NCBI GenBank assembly: GCA_003142595.1
Contig: PLMU01000003.1
Span: forward strand, 194,501-258,500
Origin: Phycisphaerales bacterium
Lineage (GTDB): Bacteria; Planctomycetota; Phycisphaerae; Sedimentisphaerales; UBA12454
DNA: 64,000 bases
Direction of reading: 5' to 3'
The position numbers and the translations under genes are program-made. The notes under the pieces were generated by a model that did no database searches, was not told the DNA's origin, and saw only the letters and a list, made by a program, of their open reading frames with translations. This document shows positions 24,147-31,865 of this stretch, piece by piece (within the stretch, counting starts at the first letter, position 1; each line of letters starts with the position of its first letter).

Positions 24147-24175
24147 TTGTATTTTTAGCTCCAATTTGCTATAAT
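24147..24175 (+). promoter_or_regulatory. Sigma-70-like promoter of rpoN
   Basis: TTGTAT (24147-24152), 17-nt spacer, TATAAT (24170-24175). The start of transcription would be about 24182, roughly 47 nt before the rpoN ATG. Confidence 0.6.
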
Positions 24176-24228
24176 TTGACTAAATTGGAACAGGATTTGC
24201 GTTTAGACCCATTTTTTTCAGGCAAAGT

Positions 24229-25746
24229 ATGAAGATGGACATGTCAAATCAGATGCGGATGGAGCAGCGAATGAAACTCGCGCCGCGAATGATTCAATCT
24301 ATGGAGATTTTGCAGCTTCCTATATTCGCACTTCTTGAAAAGATAGAAACCGAGCTAAACAGCAATCCGGTTCTTGAAATAGAAGAGGCCGGAGAGTCTT
24401 CGGAAACAGAACCTTCGCCGAACATCAGCGAAAGCAGCGAAACCGGAGAGGCCGGAGAAATCCGGCAGCCGGGGCAAACTGATTTCCAGAAACCGGAAAT
24501 CGGAACGGGCGAAGGCGTAAGCAAGCAAGAGGATTTTCGGAAGCTGGACGATTTTGCAGACCAGTCGGACGATTATCTTTACCGGACAGAAATTTCGGGG
24601 CGGGCGAGAAATGAGGACGGCGAGTTCGATAGGAAACTGGATGCGATGAACAACACGCCGGATTTGGGAGTTTCTCTGAACGATTACCTGATTGACCAGT
24701 GGCGGCTTGTCGATGCGGATGAAAAAGTTAAAAAGGCAGGCGAACAAATTATCGATTACATCGACGAGAAAGGATATCTGAAGGTCCGGCTCGAACAACT
24801 TCAGAATAAAGACAATCACGATTTCGGAATGGAAGACCTTGAAAAAGCTTTGAAACTCGTTCAGCAGCTTGAGCCGACGGGAGTAGGGGCGAGAGATGTA
24901 AAGGAATGCCTGCTGATTCAGATGTCGCAATCTTCGGAGGATATGAGCTTCGAGATGGAGCTTGTGTCGAAATATCTGGATAAGCTTTTGGAAAACAGGC
25001 TGCCGGATATCGCAAAGAAGATGGGCTGCGATGTCGAGAAAATCAACGCGGCGCTTTTGCGGATGCGGAAATTCGATACTTCGCCGGGGCTTCAGATAAG
25101 CAGGGTTAAAAATCATCCGATAAAGGCTGATGTAATAGTCGAGCCAGTTGAGGGAGGCGGATTTAAAGTTTACCTGGCGGACAGAAGCATCCCGACGCTG
25201 CGGATAAACGAATATTACGCGGGTATGTCAAAGGATAAAAAGCTCGACGTAAAGGCGCGAGAGTTTCTTAAGGATAATATCCGCTCGGCGAGATGGCTTA
25301 TGGACGCAATCGCGCAAAGGAAACATACTTTGCTGCGGGTCAGCCAGGCGGTTGTCGATAGTCAGAGCGAATTTTTTGAAAAAGGAAAGATGTATTTAAA
25401 GCCGCTGCCGATGTCGGAGGTCGCGAGCAAGGTCGGCGTTCATATCGCAACTGTTTCGCGGGCGGTGGCGGGCAAATATATTCAATCGCCGCAGGGACTG
25501 ATACCGCTGCGGAACCTTTTCGGCGGAGGAATGGAGACCGAGGACGGCGGAAGCGAAAGTTTTGGTGCGATTCGAGCAAAGATGCAGCAGATTATCGATT
25601 CCGAAGATAAATCAAAACCGCTGAGCGACGATACGATACGCGAAAAACTGGAACAGATGGGCGTGAAAGATATCGCAAGAAGAACGGTCGCGAAATACCG
25701 CAAACTGATGAATATCCCCACGGCTAGATTCAGAAAGAAATTCTGA
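24229..25746 (+). CDS. rpoN: RNA polymerase sigma-54 factor
   Basis: 505 aa. Region I has the Gln/Leu-rich activator-contact helix (LAPRMIQSMEILQLPIFALLEKIETELNSNPVLE, residues about 16-50). An acidic, low-complexity region II covers about 55-130. The core-binding domain includes LEPTGVGARDVKECLLIQ. The central HTH-like part has SEVASKVGVHIATVSRAVAGKYIQ, and the RpoN box is ARRTVAKYR (about 484-492). It directs transcription from -24/-12 promoters with AAA+ activators such as those at 13205 and 63875. ATG 24229 is used; the Shine-Dalgarno is weak (AGGCAA). Confidence 0.95.
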   Translation: MKMDMSNQMRMEQRMKLAPRMIQSMEILQLPIFALLEKIETELNSNPVLEIEEAGESSETEPSPNISESSETGEAGEIRQPGQTDFQKPEIGTGEGVSKQEDFRKLDDFADQSDDYLYRTEISGRARNEDGEFDRKLDAMNNTPDLGVSLNDYLIDQWRLVDADEKVKKAGEQIIDYIDEKGYLKVRLEQLQNKDNHDFGMEDLEKALKLVQQLEPTGVGARDVKECLLIQMSQSSEDMSFEMELVSKYLDKLLENRLPDIAKKMGCDVEKINAALLRMRKFDTSPGLQISRVKNHPIKADVIVEPVEGGGFKVYLADRSIPTLRINEYYAGMSKDKKLDVKAREFLKDNIRSARWLMDAIAQRKHTLLRVSQAVVDSQSEFFEKGKMYLKPLPMSEVASKVGVHIATVSRAVAGKYIQSPQGLIPLRNLFGGGMETEDGGSESFGAIRAKMQQIIDSEDKSKPLSDDTIREKLEQMGVKDIARRTVAKYRKLMNIPTARFRKKF

Positions 25747-25755
25747 AACTAATAT

Positions 25756-25782
25756 TAACCACGAATGAACACGAATTAACAC
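25756..25782 (+). repeat. Short tandem-like repeat after rpoN
   Basis: ACCACGAATGAACACGAATT then AACAC. It has the same 10-12 nt periodic design as the CCGCGGATTAACGCGGATT repeats in the leu region and sits just after a stop codon, as they do. Confidence 0.5.
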
Positions 25783-25793
25783 TATAAAAAACT

Positions 25794-25819
25794 GGATTCC
25801 CGCTTTCGCGGGAATGACA
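25794..25819. repeat. 26-nt palindromic repeat, copy 1
   Basis: GGATTCCCGCTTTCGCGGGA then ATGACA. It is identical to 30426-30451. TTCCCGC/GCGGGAA forms the stem. Confidence 0.7.
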
Positions 25820-25839
25820 CAAATTAAAAATCACATACC

Positions 25840-25867
25840 TTGACCTTACGGGGCTGAAACGTATAAT
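25840..25867 (+). promoter_or_regulatory. Sigma-70-like promoter of xylB
   Basis: TTGACC (25840-25845), 16-nt spacer, TATAAT (25862-25867), about 80 nt before the xylB ATG. The leader between them contains a GCTCGCAATGACG fragment of the element at 11737. Confidence 0.6.
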
Positions 25868-25946
25868 AAAAGATTGCTTCACTGCGCTCGCTACGCTCGC
25901 AATGACGAAAACTGCGGTCTTAAAAAATTTGTCGAAGGGATAATAA

Positions 25947-27431
25947 ATGTTCTTTATCGGTTACGATGTGGGCAGTTCTTCAATAAAAGCATCACTTCTC
26001 GAGGCACAAACAGGAAAAGTTATCGCTTGCGCGACAAGTCCAACAAAAGAACTTGAAATCATCGCTCCAAAAACCGGATGGGCGGAACAAAATCCGGAAG
26101 TGTGGTGGGAGAATGTAAGAAAAGCAACGGCGGAAATACTGGCGACGTCTAAAGTTAATCCAGCGGATATAAAAGCAATCGGTATTTCATATCAAATGCA
26201 TGGGCTGGTGCTGATTGATAAAAATAAACAATTGCTGCGAAACGCGATTATCTGGTGCGACAGCAGAGCGGCGGAAATCGGCGCAGAGGCTGCTGAAAAA
26301 ATCGGCGCAAAGAAATGCCTGCAAACGATGCTGAATCTGCCGGGGAATTTTACGGCGACGAGACTTAAATGGGTAAAAGATAACCAGCCGGAGATTTATA
26401 AAAAAATCTACAAGGCGATTTTGCCGGGCGAATATATCGCGATGAAAATGACCGACAGAATCGTAACTACGCCAAGCGGCCTTTCGGAACATATTCTGTG
26501 GGATTACAACAAAGGGGGACTTGCGGATATTATGCTGGATTATTTCGGATTTGAAAAAGATTTTTACGCTGAAGTGCTGCCATGCTTTTGCGAGCAAGGC
26601 GAACTGACGGCGAAAGCGGCTGACGAACTGGGTTTAAAGGCGGGAACAAAAATTACATACCGCGCGGGAGACCAGCTGAATAATGCGCTTTCGCTGAATG
26701 TTCTTAATCCAGGCGAAATCGCGGCAACTGCAGGAACCAGCGGCGTTGTTTACGGAATTACTGATAAGGCTGCTTACGATGCCAAGTCGCGAGTTAATAG
26801 TTTTGTGCATGTAAATTACAGCAAGGCTGCGCCGCGATACGGCGTTTTAATGTGTGTAAACGGAACGGGAATTCTGAACAGCTGGCTGCGAAAAAATGTT
26901 ATGAATAATATGGATTATCCGTCGATGAATGAGCTTGCTGAAAAAATTCCTGTCGGAAGCGACGGGCTGTTTGTGCTGCCGTTCGGAAACGGGGCTGAAA
27001 GAACGCTTGAAAATAAAGATTTTGGCGCACAGATTTGCGGACTGCGATTCAATACGCATACGAAACAGCATTTGCTGCGGGCGGGACAGGAAGGAATTGT
27101 ATTCGCATTAAACTACGGCTTGAAAATAATGCACGATATCGGCGTTAAGGTCAATAAGGTGCGGGCAGGCGACGCGAATATGTTTTTAAGTCCGCTGTTC
27201 GGCAAGGCGTTTGCGTGCGTGACGGATTCGGTGGTTGAACTTTATAATACTGACGGTTCGGCAGGTGCGGCAAGAGGCGCGGGGATAGGATTTGGATTCT
27301 ATAAAGATTTCTCGCAGGCATTCGAAGGACTTAAAAGCACAAGAACTATCGAGCCTGATAAAAAATTGTCGCAGCAATATAAAGAGGCTTATGAACACTG
27401 GCTTAGCGCATTGAATCTCGCGGTGAGTTAA
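25947..27431 (+). CDS. xylB: Xylulokinase (FGGY family)
   Basis: 494 aa carbohydrate kinase with the two FGGY actin-like domains. The N-terminal phosphate loop is IGYDVGSSSIKASLLE, followed by WAEQNPEVWW, ISYQMHGLVLID and IIWCDSRA. The catalytic Asp lies in RAGDQLNNALS, and AATAGTSGVVYG and a C-terminal GSAGAARGAGIG complete the set. It phosphorylates D-xylulose for entry to the pentose-phosphate pathway. No xylose isomerase gene is adjacent, so the exact sugar is likely but not certain. GAAGGGA upstream acts as Shine-Dalgarno. It is convergent with yjbQ (5 nt apart). Confidence 0.88.
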   Translation: MFFIGYDVGSSSIKASLLEAQTGKVIACATSPTKELEIIAPKTGWAEQNPEVWWENVRKATAEILATSKVNPADIKAIGISYQMHGLVLIDKNKQLLRNAIIWCDSRAAEIGAEAAEKIGAKKCLQTMLNLPGNFTATRLKWVKDNQPEIYKKIYKAILPGEYIAMKMTDRIVTTPSGLSEHILWDYNKGGLADIMLDYFGFEKDFYAEVLPCFCEQGELTAKAADELGLKAGTKITYRAGDQLNNALSLNVLNPGEIAATAGTSGVVYGITDKAAYDAKSRVNSFVHVNYSKAAPRYGVLMCVNGTGILNSWLRKNVMNNMDYPSMNELAEKIPVGSDGLFVLPFGNGAERTLENKDFGAQICGLRFNTHTKQHLLRAGQEGIVFALNYGLKIMHDIGVKVNKVRAGDANMFLSPLFGKAFACVTDSVVELYNTDGSAGAARGAGIGFGFYKDFSQAFEGLKSTRTIEPDKKLSQQYKEAYEHWLSALNLAVS

Positions 27432-27436
27432 AAAAA

Positions 27437-27853
27437 TTATTCGCCGATGATTTTTACCAGGACGCGTTTTTTGCGTTTGCCGTCGAATTCGCCATAAAAT
27501 ATTTGCTCCCAGGGGCCGAAGTCAAGTTTGCCATCCGTTACAGCGACAACAACCTCCCTGCCCATAACCTGACGCTTTAAATGAGCGTCGGCGTTGTCCT
27601 CGGCGCCATTGTGATGATACTGCGAATATGGTTTTTCGGGTGCGAGCTTTTCGAGCCATGTTTCGAAATCCTGATGAAGGCCGTGCTCATCATCATTGAT
27701 AAAAACACTTGCGGTAATGTGCATCGCATTGACAAGGCACAAGCCTTCCTTTATCCCGCTTTGGGAGAGACAAGTTTCCACATCCGAAGTGATATTGATA
27801 AACTGCCTGCGGGTCGGTGCATTAAAATAAAGTTCTTTCTTATAGCTTTTCAT
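27437..27853 (-). CDS. YjbQ/UPF0047 family protein
   Basis: 138 aa with the full family signature: an N-terminal [17 protein letters not shown], the metal-site region [41 protein letters not shown] and the invariant ending [20 protein letters not shown] then LVKIIGE. The family is small, trimeric and widespread. Some members have weak thiamine-phosphate synthase activity, but the physiological role is unclear. Its start overlaps the GT4 stop by 4 nt, so it is the last gene of the truA operon. Confidence 0.88.
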   Translation of the reverse strand: MKSYKKELYFNAPTRRQFINITSDVETCLSQSGIKEGLCLVNAMHITASVFINDDEHGLHQDFETWLEKLAPEKPYSQYHHNGAEDNADAHLKRQVMGREVVVAVTDGKLDFGPWEQIFYGEFDGKRKKRVLVKIIGE

Positions 27854-29019
27854 AATAACCTCTTATAGACCTCTTCGATTTTATCGACCATAGTCTTTGG
27901 CGAGAATTTTTCTTTAACAAATTCTCTGCCGGCGCGGCCAAGTTTTGTCCGTAGATTTTCACTTGCAATCAATTCGGCGCAAACCTGCGCCAACTGCCCA
28001 ACGTTTTTCGGCTCGATAAGTCTGCCGGTGTCAGGATTTACAACTTCGTTTGCGCCATCAATATCGAAACTTATCGCAGGTTTGCCGCACAACATCGCCT
28101 GTGGTAAAACTCTGGCTAAACCTTCACGCAGCGAACAATGAACAAGAATATCCGAAGATTGAATTACAAGAGGCATTTTTTCAACAGGCAAAAGGCCGGT
28201 GAATCTGAATTTATCCGTTAGTCCATGAGCTTCGATTTGGTCTTGCAACCACTCTTTTAAAATTCCATCGCCGACAAAGAGCCAGATTACGTTTTCGAAA
28301 CGGCCGGCAAGGGCTTTAGCAGATTCGATTATGTACTGGTGGCCTTTGAGATGAAACAGCCTTGCAATAGTTACAAGGACAGTCGCATTTTGGGAAATAT
28401 CATATTTTTTGCGGAAATCGTTTCGCGCCTGGTCTGTAATCGGATTTAAAAACTGCTCTTCCTCAATTGCAGAATACGCGGTTGTATATTGGTCGGGTCT
28501 GCCAATTCCCACAGCAAGACTTTTTTCTGTCATTGCATCGGCGACACAAATAAAAGCGTCCGTCTTTTTCGCGGCGGCTTTTTCGAGAGCAATATAAAAT
28601 TTATTTAATAACGGGTTTTGGTATTCGTGAAAAGATAAACCATGAACAGAATGAACTATACGAGATTTGAAATTTGAGATTTGAGATTTGAGACTATACG
28701 CAGCAAAGCGGCCTAATATTCCGGCTTTGGCGGAATGGGTATGAACTATATCAGGCTGAATTTCAGTAAGGAGTTTTTTTATTTCTCTATATGCGAGAAT
28801 ATCATAAACCGGGTTAATCTGGCGGCGCAACGAATTGATTACAGTCGTTTCATATTTCTGGTCTATCGTCTGCTCAAAAAGTTCGCCTTCGGGGCCGAGA
28901 GCCGGACCTGTGATTAAAGTTACATCGTGGCCGCGATCAGCAAGACCTTTGCAGGTTATTAAAGTGTTTTCTTGCGCGCCGCCGAGAATCAGTCTTGTAA
29001 TTATCTGTACTATTTTCAT
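27850..29019 (-). CDS. Family 4 glycosyltransferase
   Basis: 389 aa GT-B enzyme. The N-terminus has [20 protein letters not shown] (nucleotide-sugar glycosyltransferase group 4/1 pattern) and [17 protein letters not shown]. The C-terminal domain has [20 protein letters not shown], the acidic [16 protein letters not shown] and the [10 protein letters not shown] loop. It likely transfers a sugar to an envelope glycan or lipid; donor and acceptor are unknown. At about 28661-28700 a CAAATCTCAAATTTCAAATC-type repeat is inserted in frame, giving the residues [10 protein letters not shown] in the N-terminal domain before [10 protein letters not shown]. It overlaps both neighbours by 4 nt. Confidence 0.85.
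   Translation of the reverse strand: MKIVQIITRLILGGAQENTLITCKGLADRGHDVTLITGPALGPEGELFEQTIDQKYETTVINSLRRQINPVYDILAYREIKKLLTEIQPDIVHTHSAKAGILGRFAAYSLKSQISNFKSRIVHSVHGLSFHEYQNPLLNKFYIALEKAAAKKTDAFICVADAMTEKSLAVGIGRPDQYTTAYSAIEEEQFLNPITDQARNDFRKKYDISQNATVLVTIARLFHLKGHQYIIESAKALAGRFENVIWLFVGDGILKEWLQDQIEAHGLTDKFRFTGLLPVEKMPLVIQSSDILVHCSLREGLARVLPQAMLCGKPAISFDIDGANEVVNPDTGRLIEPKNVGQLAQVCAELIASENLRTKLGRAGREFVKEKFSPKTMVDKIEEVYKRLL
28661..28700 (-). repeat. AT-rich short repeat inserted in frame in the GT4 gene
   Basis: Tandem GAGATTTGA/AATTTGAGATTTGAGATTTGA on plus encodes [10 protein letters not shown] on minus. Related tracts occur near 19385-19410 and at the 3' end of the HNH gene near 52310-52335. 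Confidence 0.55.
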
Positions 29020-29639
29020 TTTTTAGAAGCCTTCTTTAGCTTTCTGCCCTCGACCCACAAATATTTATCGGCAAATCGATTTATTCTATATTTTTCAAAA
29101 TCAATTTTAATATTTACACTTTTTTCTATTTCAACTAACAAGTCCACTACACTGTTTATATGCAAAGATATTAACTTTTTGTTTTCATTAATAAATTCAT
29201 CCATTTTTATTTTAAAGTCTTTGTATTTATTACCTTTTACTCCAAGTGATTTTTTATTCAATGAATCCATCGGAATTATTCTATCTGGTTGATTAAGGAA
29301 GAATATCTTAGAAGCTAAAACAGTCATTACTTTGTCCTTGTGGGTTAATTTGTTGTTTTTCATGTCTTCTGCAAATGCATCGACCGCATTATTATCTTCT
29401 TTTAATTTGGATTTGCGTATAAAGAACATAAGATCTTTTACTCTTTCTGGTCTAATGTTTCTTGTCACCCCAAATTCATTTATATATTTCTGAAAGCCGC
29501 TTTTTTTTGCTGTTAAATATTCTTCGTTAATTTTTTTATTTCTGAATAATTCAAAATTAGATATATATTCTAAATCTGATTTGTAATAAGCAAGTAAGTG
29601 ACCCAAAGATTCGATAGCTTCAAGATTTGTTATTTCCAT
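29016..29639 (-). CDS. A+T-rich hypothetical protein in the truA operon
   Basis: About 207 aa from ATG 29639, which lies 2 nt after the truA stop; the frame is open to 29666. No recognised domain. The sequence is helical and basic (many K, N, I). A conserved-looking stretch VMTVLASKIFFLNQPDRIIPMDSLN resembles, at motif level only, uncharacterised proteins where ASK.L.FL.P...P.D precedes a helix-hairpin-helix-like part. Base composition is strikingly A+T-rich compared with truA and the GT4 gene, suggesting recent acquisition. It ends by overlapping the GT4 start by 4 nt (ATGA), so it is translationally coupled. Confidence 0.6.
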   Translation of the reverse strand: MEITNLEAIESLGHLLAYYKSDLEYISNFELFRNKKINEEYLTAKKSGFQKYINEFGVTRNIRPERVKDLMFFIRKSKLKEDNNAVDAFAEDMKNNKLTHKDKVMTVLASKIFFLNQPDRIIPMDSLNKKSLGVKGNKYKDFKIKMDEFINENKKLISLHINSVVDLLVEIEKSVNIKIDFEKYRINRFADKYLWVEGRKLKKASKK

Positions 29640-29641
29640 AA

Positions 29642-30385
29642 TTAGTATTTTATCCACATTAAACATAGTCCCGGGGCTGGGGCGATAGGGCCGGCGGCAT
29701 TGCGGCTTTTTGCTTCGATAATTTCATCTATTTTTTCCGGCTGCCAACGGCCGCGGCCAATTTCAACGAGCGTGCCGACAATATTTCTTACCATATTATA
29801 CAAAAAGCCGCTGGCCTGGACATCAATATATATCCATTTGTCTTCCTGCGTAACCTGGCAGTTAAAAATCGTCCTGACAGAAGTTGAACGTTTGTCGCAG
29901 GCGGTTGCGAAAGATTTGAAATCCTTTTCGCCGATGAATTTTTGTGCCGCCTTGTTCATCGCCTCGACATCCAATTGGCTGGGTCTGTGCCAGCAGTGAT
30001 TTACCTGCATTACGGGACGAGTTTTGGCTGTATAAATTGAATAGCGATACATTTTGCTTTTTGTATTTTTAATTGCGTCAAAGTCATCCGGCACATCAAC
30101 CGCCTCGGTAACGACAATCTGGGCCGGGAGATGCAGGCTTATCGCTTTTGGGAGACGGTCTGTAGGGATCGGGGTGTCGAGCCGGACATTGGCGACCTGG
30201 CCAAGTGCGCTTACGCCGGCGTCGGTGCGGCTTGAGCCGTTGACTTCGACGTCGTCGGTGCTGATGAGGATTTCAATCGCTGTTTTTATTTCCTCTTCGA
30301 TGGTTTTGCGGCCGGGCTGCTTCTGCCAGCCGGAATACCTGCTGCCATCATACTGAATTGTAAGTTTTATGTTTCTGGGTGCCAT
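29642..30385 (-). CDS. truA: tRNA pseudouridine(38-40) synthase
   Basis: 247 aa. It begins NIKLTIQYDGSRYSGWQKQP, with the catalytic Asp in SSRTDAGVSALGQ, the HYxWHRP-like NHCWHRPSQLD, and the FLYNMVRNIVGTLVEIGRGR block. It isomerises uridines 38-40 in the anticodon arm of tRNAs. It is the first gene of a four-gene minus-strand operon (truA, unknown, GT4, yjbQ). Confidence 0.94.
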   Translation of the reverse strand: MAPRNIKLTIQYDGSRYSGWQKQPGRKTIEEEIKTAIEILISTDDVEVNGSSRTDAGVSALGQVANVRLDTPIPTDRLPKAISLHLPAQIVVTEAVDVPDDFDAIKNTKSKMYRYSIYTAKTRPVMQVNHCWHRPSQLDVEAMNKAAQKFIGEKDFKSFATACDKRSTSVRTIFNCQVTQEDKWIYIDVQASGFLYNMVRNIVGTLVEIGRGRWQPEKIDEIIEAKSRNAAGPIAPAPGLCLMWIKY

Positions 30386-30390
30386 ATATT

Positions 30391-30415
30391 TATCACTGAT
30401 TACGCTGATTACATA
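30391..30415. repeat. Short periodic repeat upstream of truA
   Basis: TCACTGATTACGCTGATTAC has the same unit structure (about 10 nt, xxCGGATTAxx-like) as the leu-region repeats. Confidence 0.4.
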
Positions 30416-30425
30416 AATTTAACGT

Positions 30426-30451
30426 GGATTCCCGCTTTCGCGGGAATGACA
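30426..30451. repeat. 26-nt palindromic repeat, copy 2
   Basis: Identical to 25794-25819 (GGATTCCCGCTTTCGCGGGA then ATGACA). Confidence 0.7.
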
Positions 30452-30460
30452 ATATAACAC

Positions 30461-30505
30461 AATAAATAAAAAAGGCTCTGAATCCCGCTAAATCGGGACA
30501 GAGCC
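30461..30505 (-). terminator. Rho-independent terminator of asd
   Basis: On minus: GGCTCTGTCCCG / CGGGATTCAGAGCC stem with an ATTTAG-type loop, followed by TTTTTTATTTATT. It lies 33 nt after the asd stop. Confidence 0.85.
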
Positions 30506-30537
30506 TATTGTAACCTAAATAGTGGTATATGTAAACG

Positions 30538-31539
30538 TTACAGTAATTTTTCAGCAATCTGAACAGCGTTTAGAGCCGCGCCTTTGCGAATCTGGTCGCC
30601 GGAGACCCAAAGATTTATTCCCTTATTATCCGGCAAAGACTCATCCTGACGGATTCTGCCGACATAGACATCGTCATTATCCGCTGCGTCAATCGGCATC
30701 GGGAAGCGATTATTCTTCTGGTCATCGAGAATTGTAACGCCGGGGGCGTGCTCGAGCAATTGGCGAACCTGGTCGGGAGTAATCGAATCCTTGAACTCAA
30801 GATTTATGCTCTCGCAATGACAACGCGGAACAGGAACCCTGACGCAGGTGCAGGTAATCGCGATATCAGGACAATGGAAAATTTTCCTGGTCTCTTTTAC
30901 CATTTTCATCTCTTCTTCGTTGTAGCCGTTGGGGCCGACAGTGGAGTCGTGACTGAAGAGGTTGAAGGCAATCTGATATTTGAATTTGTTCAGAGTCGGA
31001 TTTTTGCCTTCGAGAATTTCTTTAGTCTGATTGAAAAGCTCGGTCATACCAGCCTGGCCTGCGCCGCTGACGGCCTGATAGGTGCTGACAACCATCCTTT
31101 TAATAGGATTGGCTTTGTGCAGCGGCCAAATCGGGACGTTTGCGATTATGGTCGAACAGTTCGGGTTGGCAATGATGCCTTTATGTTCTTTAATATCCTG
31201 GGGATTAACCTCCGGAACAACGAGCGGAATTTCGGGATCCATTCTGAATGCACTGGAATTATCAATAACTACAGCGCCTGCTTTTACGGCGGCGGCTGCA
31301 AACTGTCTGCTGCGCGAAGCGCCTGCGCTGAAAAGAGCAATGTCAATGCCGGCAAAACTCTGCTCGGTCAATTCCTCAACCGGATAATCTTTGCCATTGA
31401 ATTTTTGCGTTTTGCCAACTGAACGCGATGAAGCAAGCATTTTTATAGACTTGACCGGGAAATCCCGCTGCTCAAGAATTTTAATAAATTCCTGCCCTAC
31501 GGCACCAGTAACGCCTACTATTGCTACATTTTTTGCCAC
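30538..31539 (-). CDS. asd: Aspartate-semialdehyde dehydrogenase
   Basis: 333 aa. NADP-binding loop VGVTGAVGQEFIKIL, LFSAGASRS, and the active-site Cys in IIANPNCSTII (about residue 127). The C-terminal CVRVPVPRCHCESI contains the substrate-binding residues, with a catalytic His nearby. It reduces aspartyl phosphate for the lysine, threonine, methionine and diaminopimelate pathways. The start is GTG 31539 with AAGGAAT upstream. A strong promoter (31575-31603) and terminator (30461-30505) make it a single-gene unit divergent from the leu cluster. Confidence 0.94.
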   Translation of the reverse strand: MAKNVAIVGVTGAVGQEFIKILEQRDFPVKSIKMLASSRSVGKTQKFNGKDYPVEELTEQSFAGIDIALFSAGASRSRQFAAAAVKAGAVVIDNSSAFRMDPEIPLVVPEVNPQDIKEHKGIIANPNCSTIIANVPIWPLHKANPIKRMVVSTYQAVSGAGQAGMTELFNQTKEILEGKNPTLNKFKYQIAFNLFSHDSTVGPNGYNEEEMKMVKETRKIFHCPDIAITCTCVRVPVPRCHCESINLEFKDSITPDQVRQLLEHAPGVTILDDQKNNRFPMPIDAADNDDVYVGRIRQDESLPDNKGINLWVSGDQIRKGAALNAVQIAEKLL

Positions 31540-31574
31540 GTGTTTAATTCCTTAAATCATTTAAAAGCCGAAAC

Positions 31575-31603
31575 ATAGTAATAAATACGTGCTGAAAAGT
31601 CAA
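31575..31603 (-). promoter_or_regulatory. Sigma-70-like promoter of asd
   Basis: On minus: TTGACT (31603-31598), 17-nt spacer, TACTAT (31580-31575), about 36 nt before the GTG start. Confidence 0.65.
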
Positions 31604-31641
31604 GAAATAGCCCAAAAACCGGAAAAAATCAGTTTTTCTAA

Positions 31642-31670
31642 TTGAATTATATTAGATTTTGTTATATAAT
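31642..31670 (+). promoter_or_regulatory. Sigma-70-like promoter of the leu leader and leuACDB
   Basis: TTGAAT (31642-31647), 17-nt spacer, TATAAT (31665-31670). Transcription would begin near 31677, only about 3 nt before the ATG of a leucine-rich leader peptide, so the leader mRNA may be leaderless. Confidence 0.7.
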
Positions 31671-31679
31671 GGTTTGCTT

Positions 31680-31754
31680 ATGAAAAATCAGACAACAAAA
31701 GTCGCTTACAATTCAGCAAATATTAATCTGCTGGCCCTCCTATTGCGCCAGTAA
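31680..31754 (+). CDS. Leucine-rich leader peptide upstream of leuA
   Basis: A 24-codon ORF ending LLALLLRQ-stop: five of six consecutive codons are Leu, using CTG, CTG, CTC, CTA and TTG. It starts at the predicted transcription start and its stop codon lies within the loop of a TGCGCC/GGCGCA hairpin (31744-31760). leuA begins 111 nt later. This is the arrangement of a ribosome-stalling leader that senses leucyl-tRNA. A classical terminator hairpin in front of leuA is not obvious, so control could instead act by anti-SD folding or another mechanism. Confidence 0.7.
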   Translation: MKNQTTKVAYNSANINLLALLLRQ

Positions 31755-31760
31755 GGCGCA
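31744..31760 (+). promoter_or_regulatory. Hairpin spanning the leader-peptide stop codon
   Basis: TGCGCC (31744-31749), loop AGTAA containing part of the stop, GGCGCA (31755-31760). A ribosome stalled on the Leu codons would leave it folded; one at the stop would open it. Confidence 0.5.
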
Positions 31761-31865
31761 TACAAATTTCCCTTTCCATCTCCCATATTGTTTTTTGTTT
31801 ATAGTAGAAATTAAGCCGTTTTTAGCGCATAATTTCCATTTTAGAAAGCCAAAAGGAGACATCAT

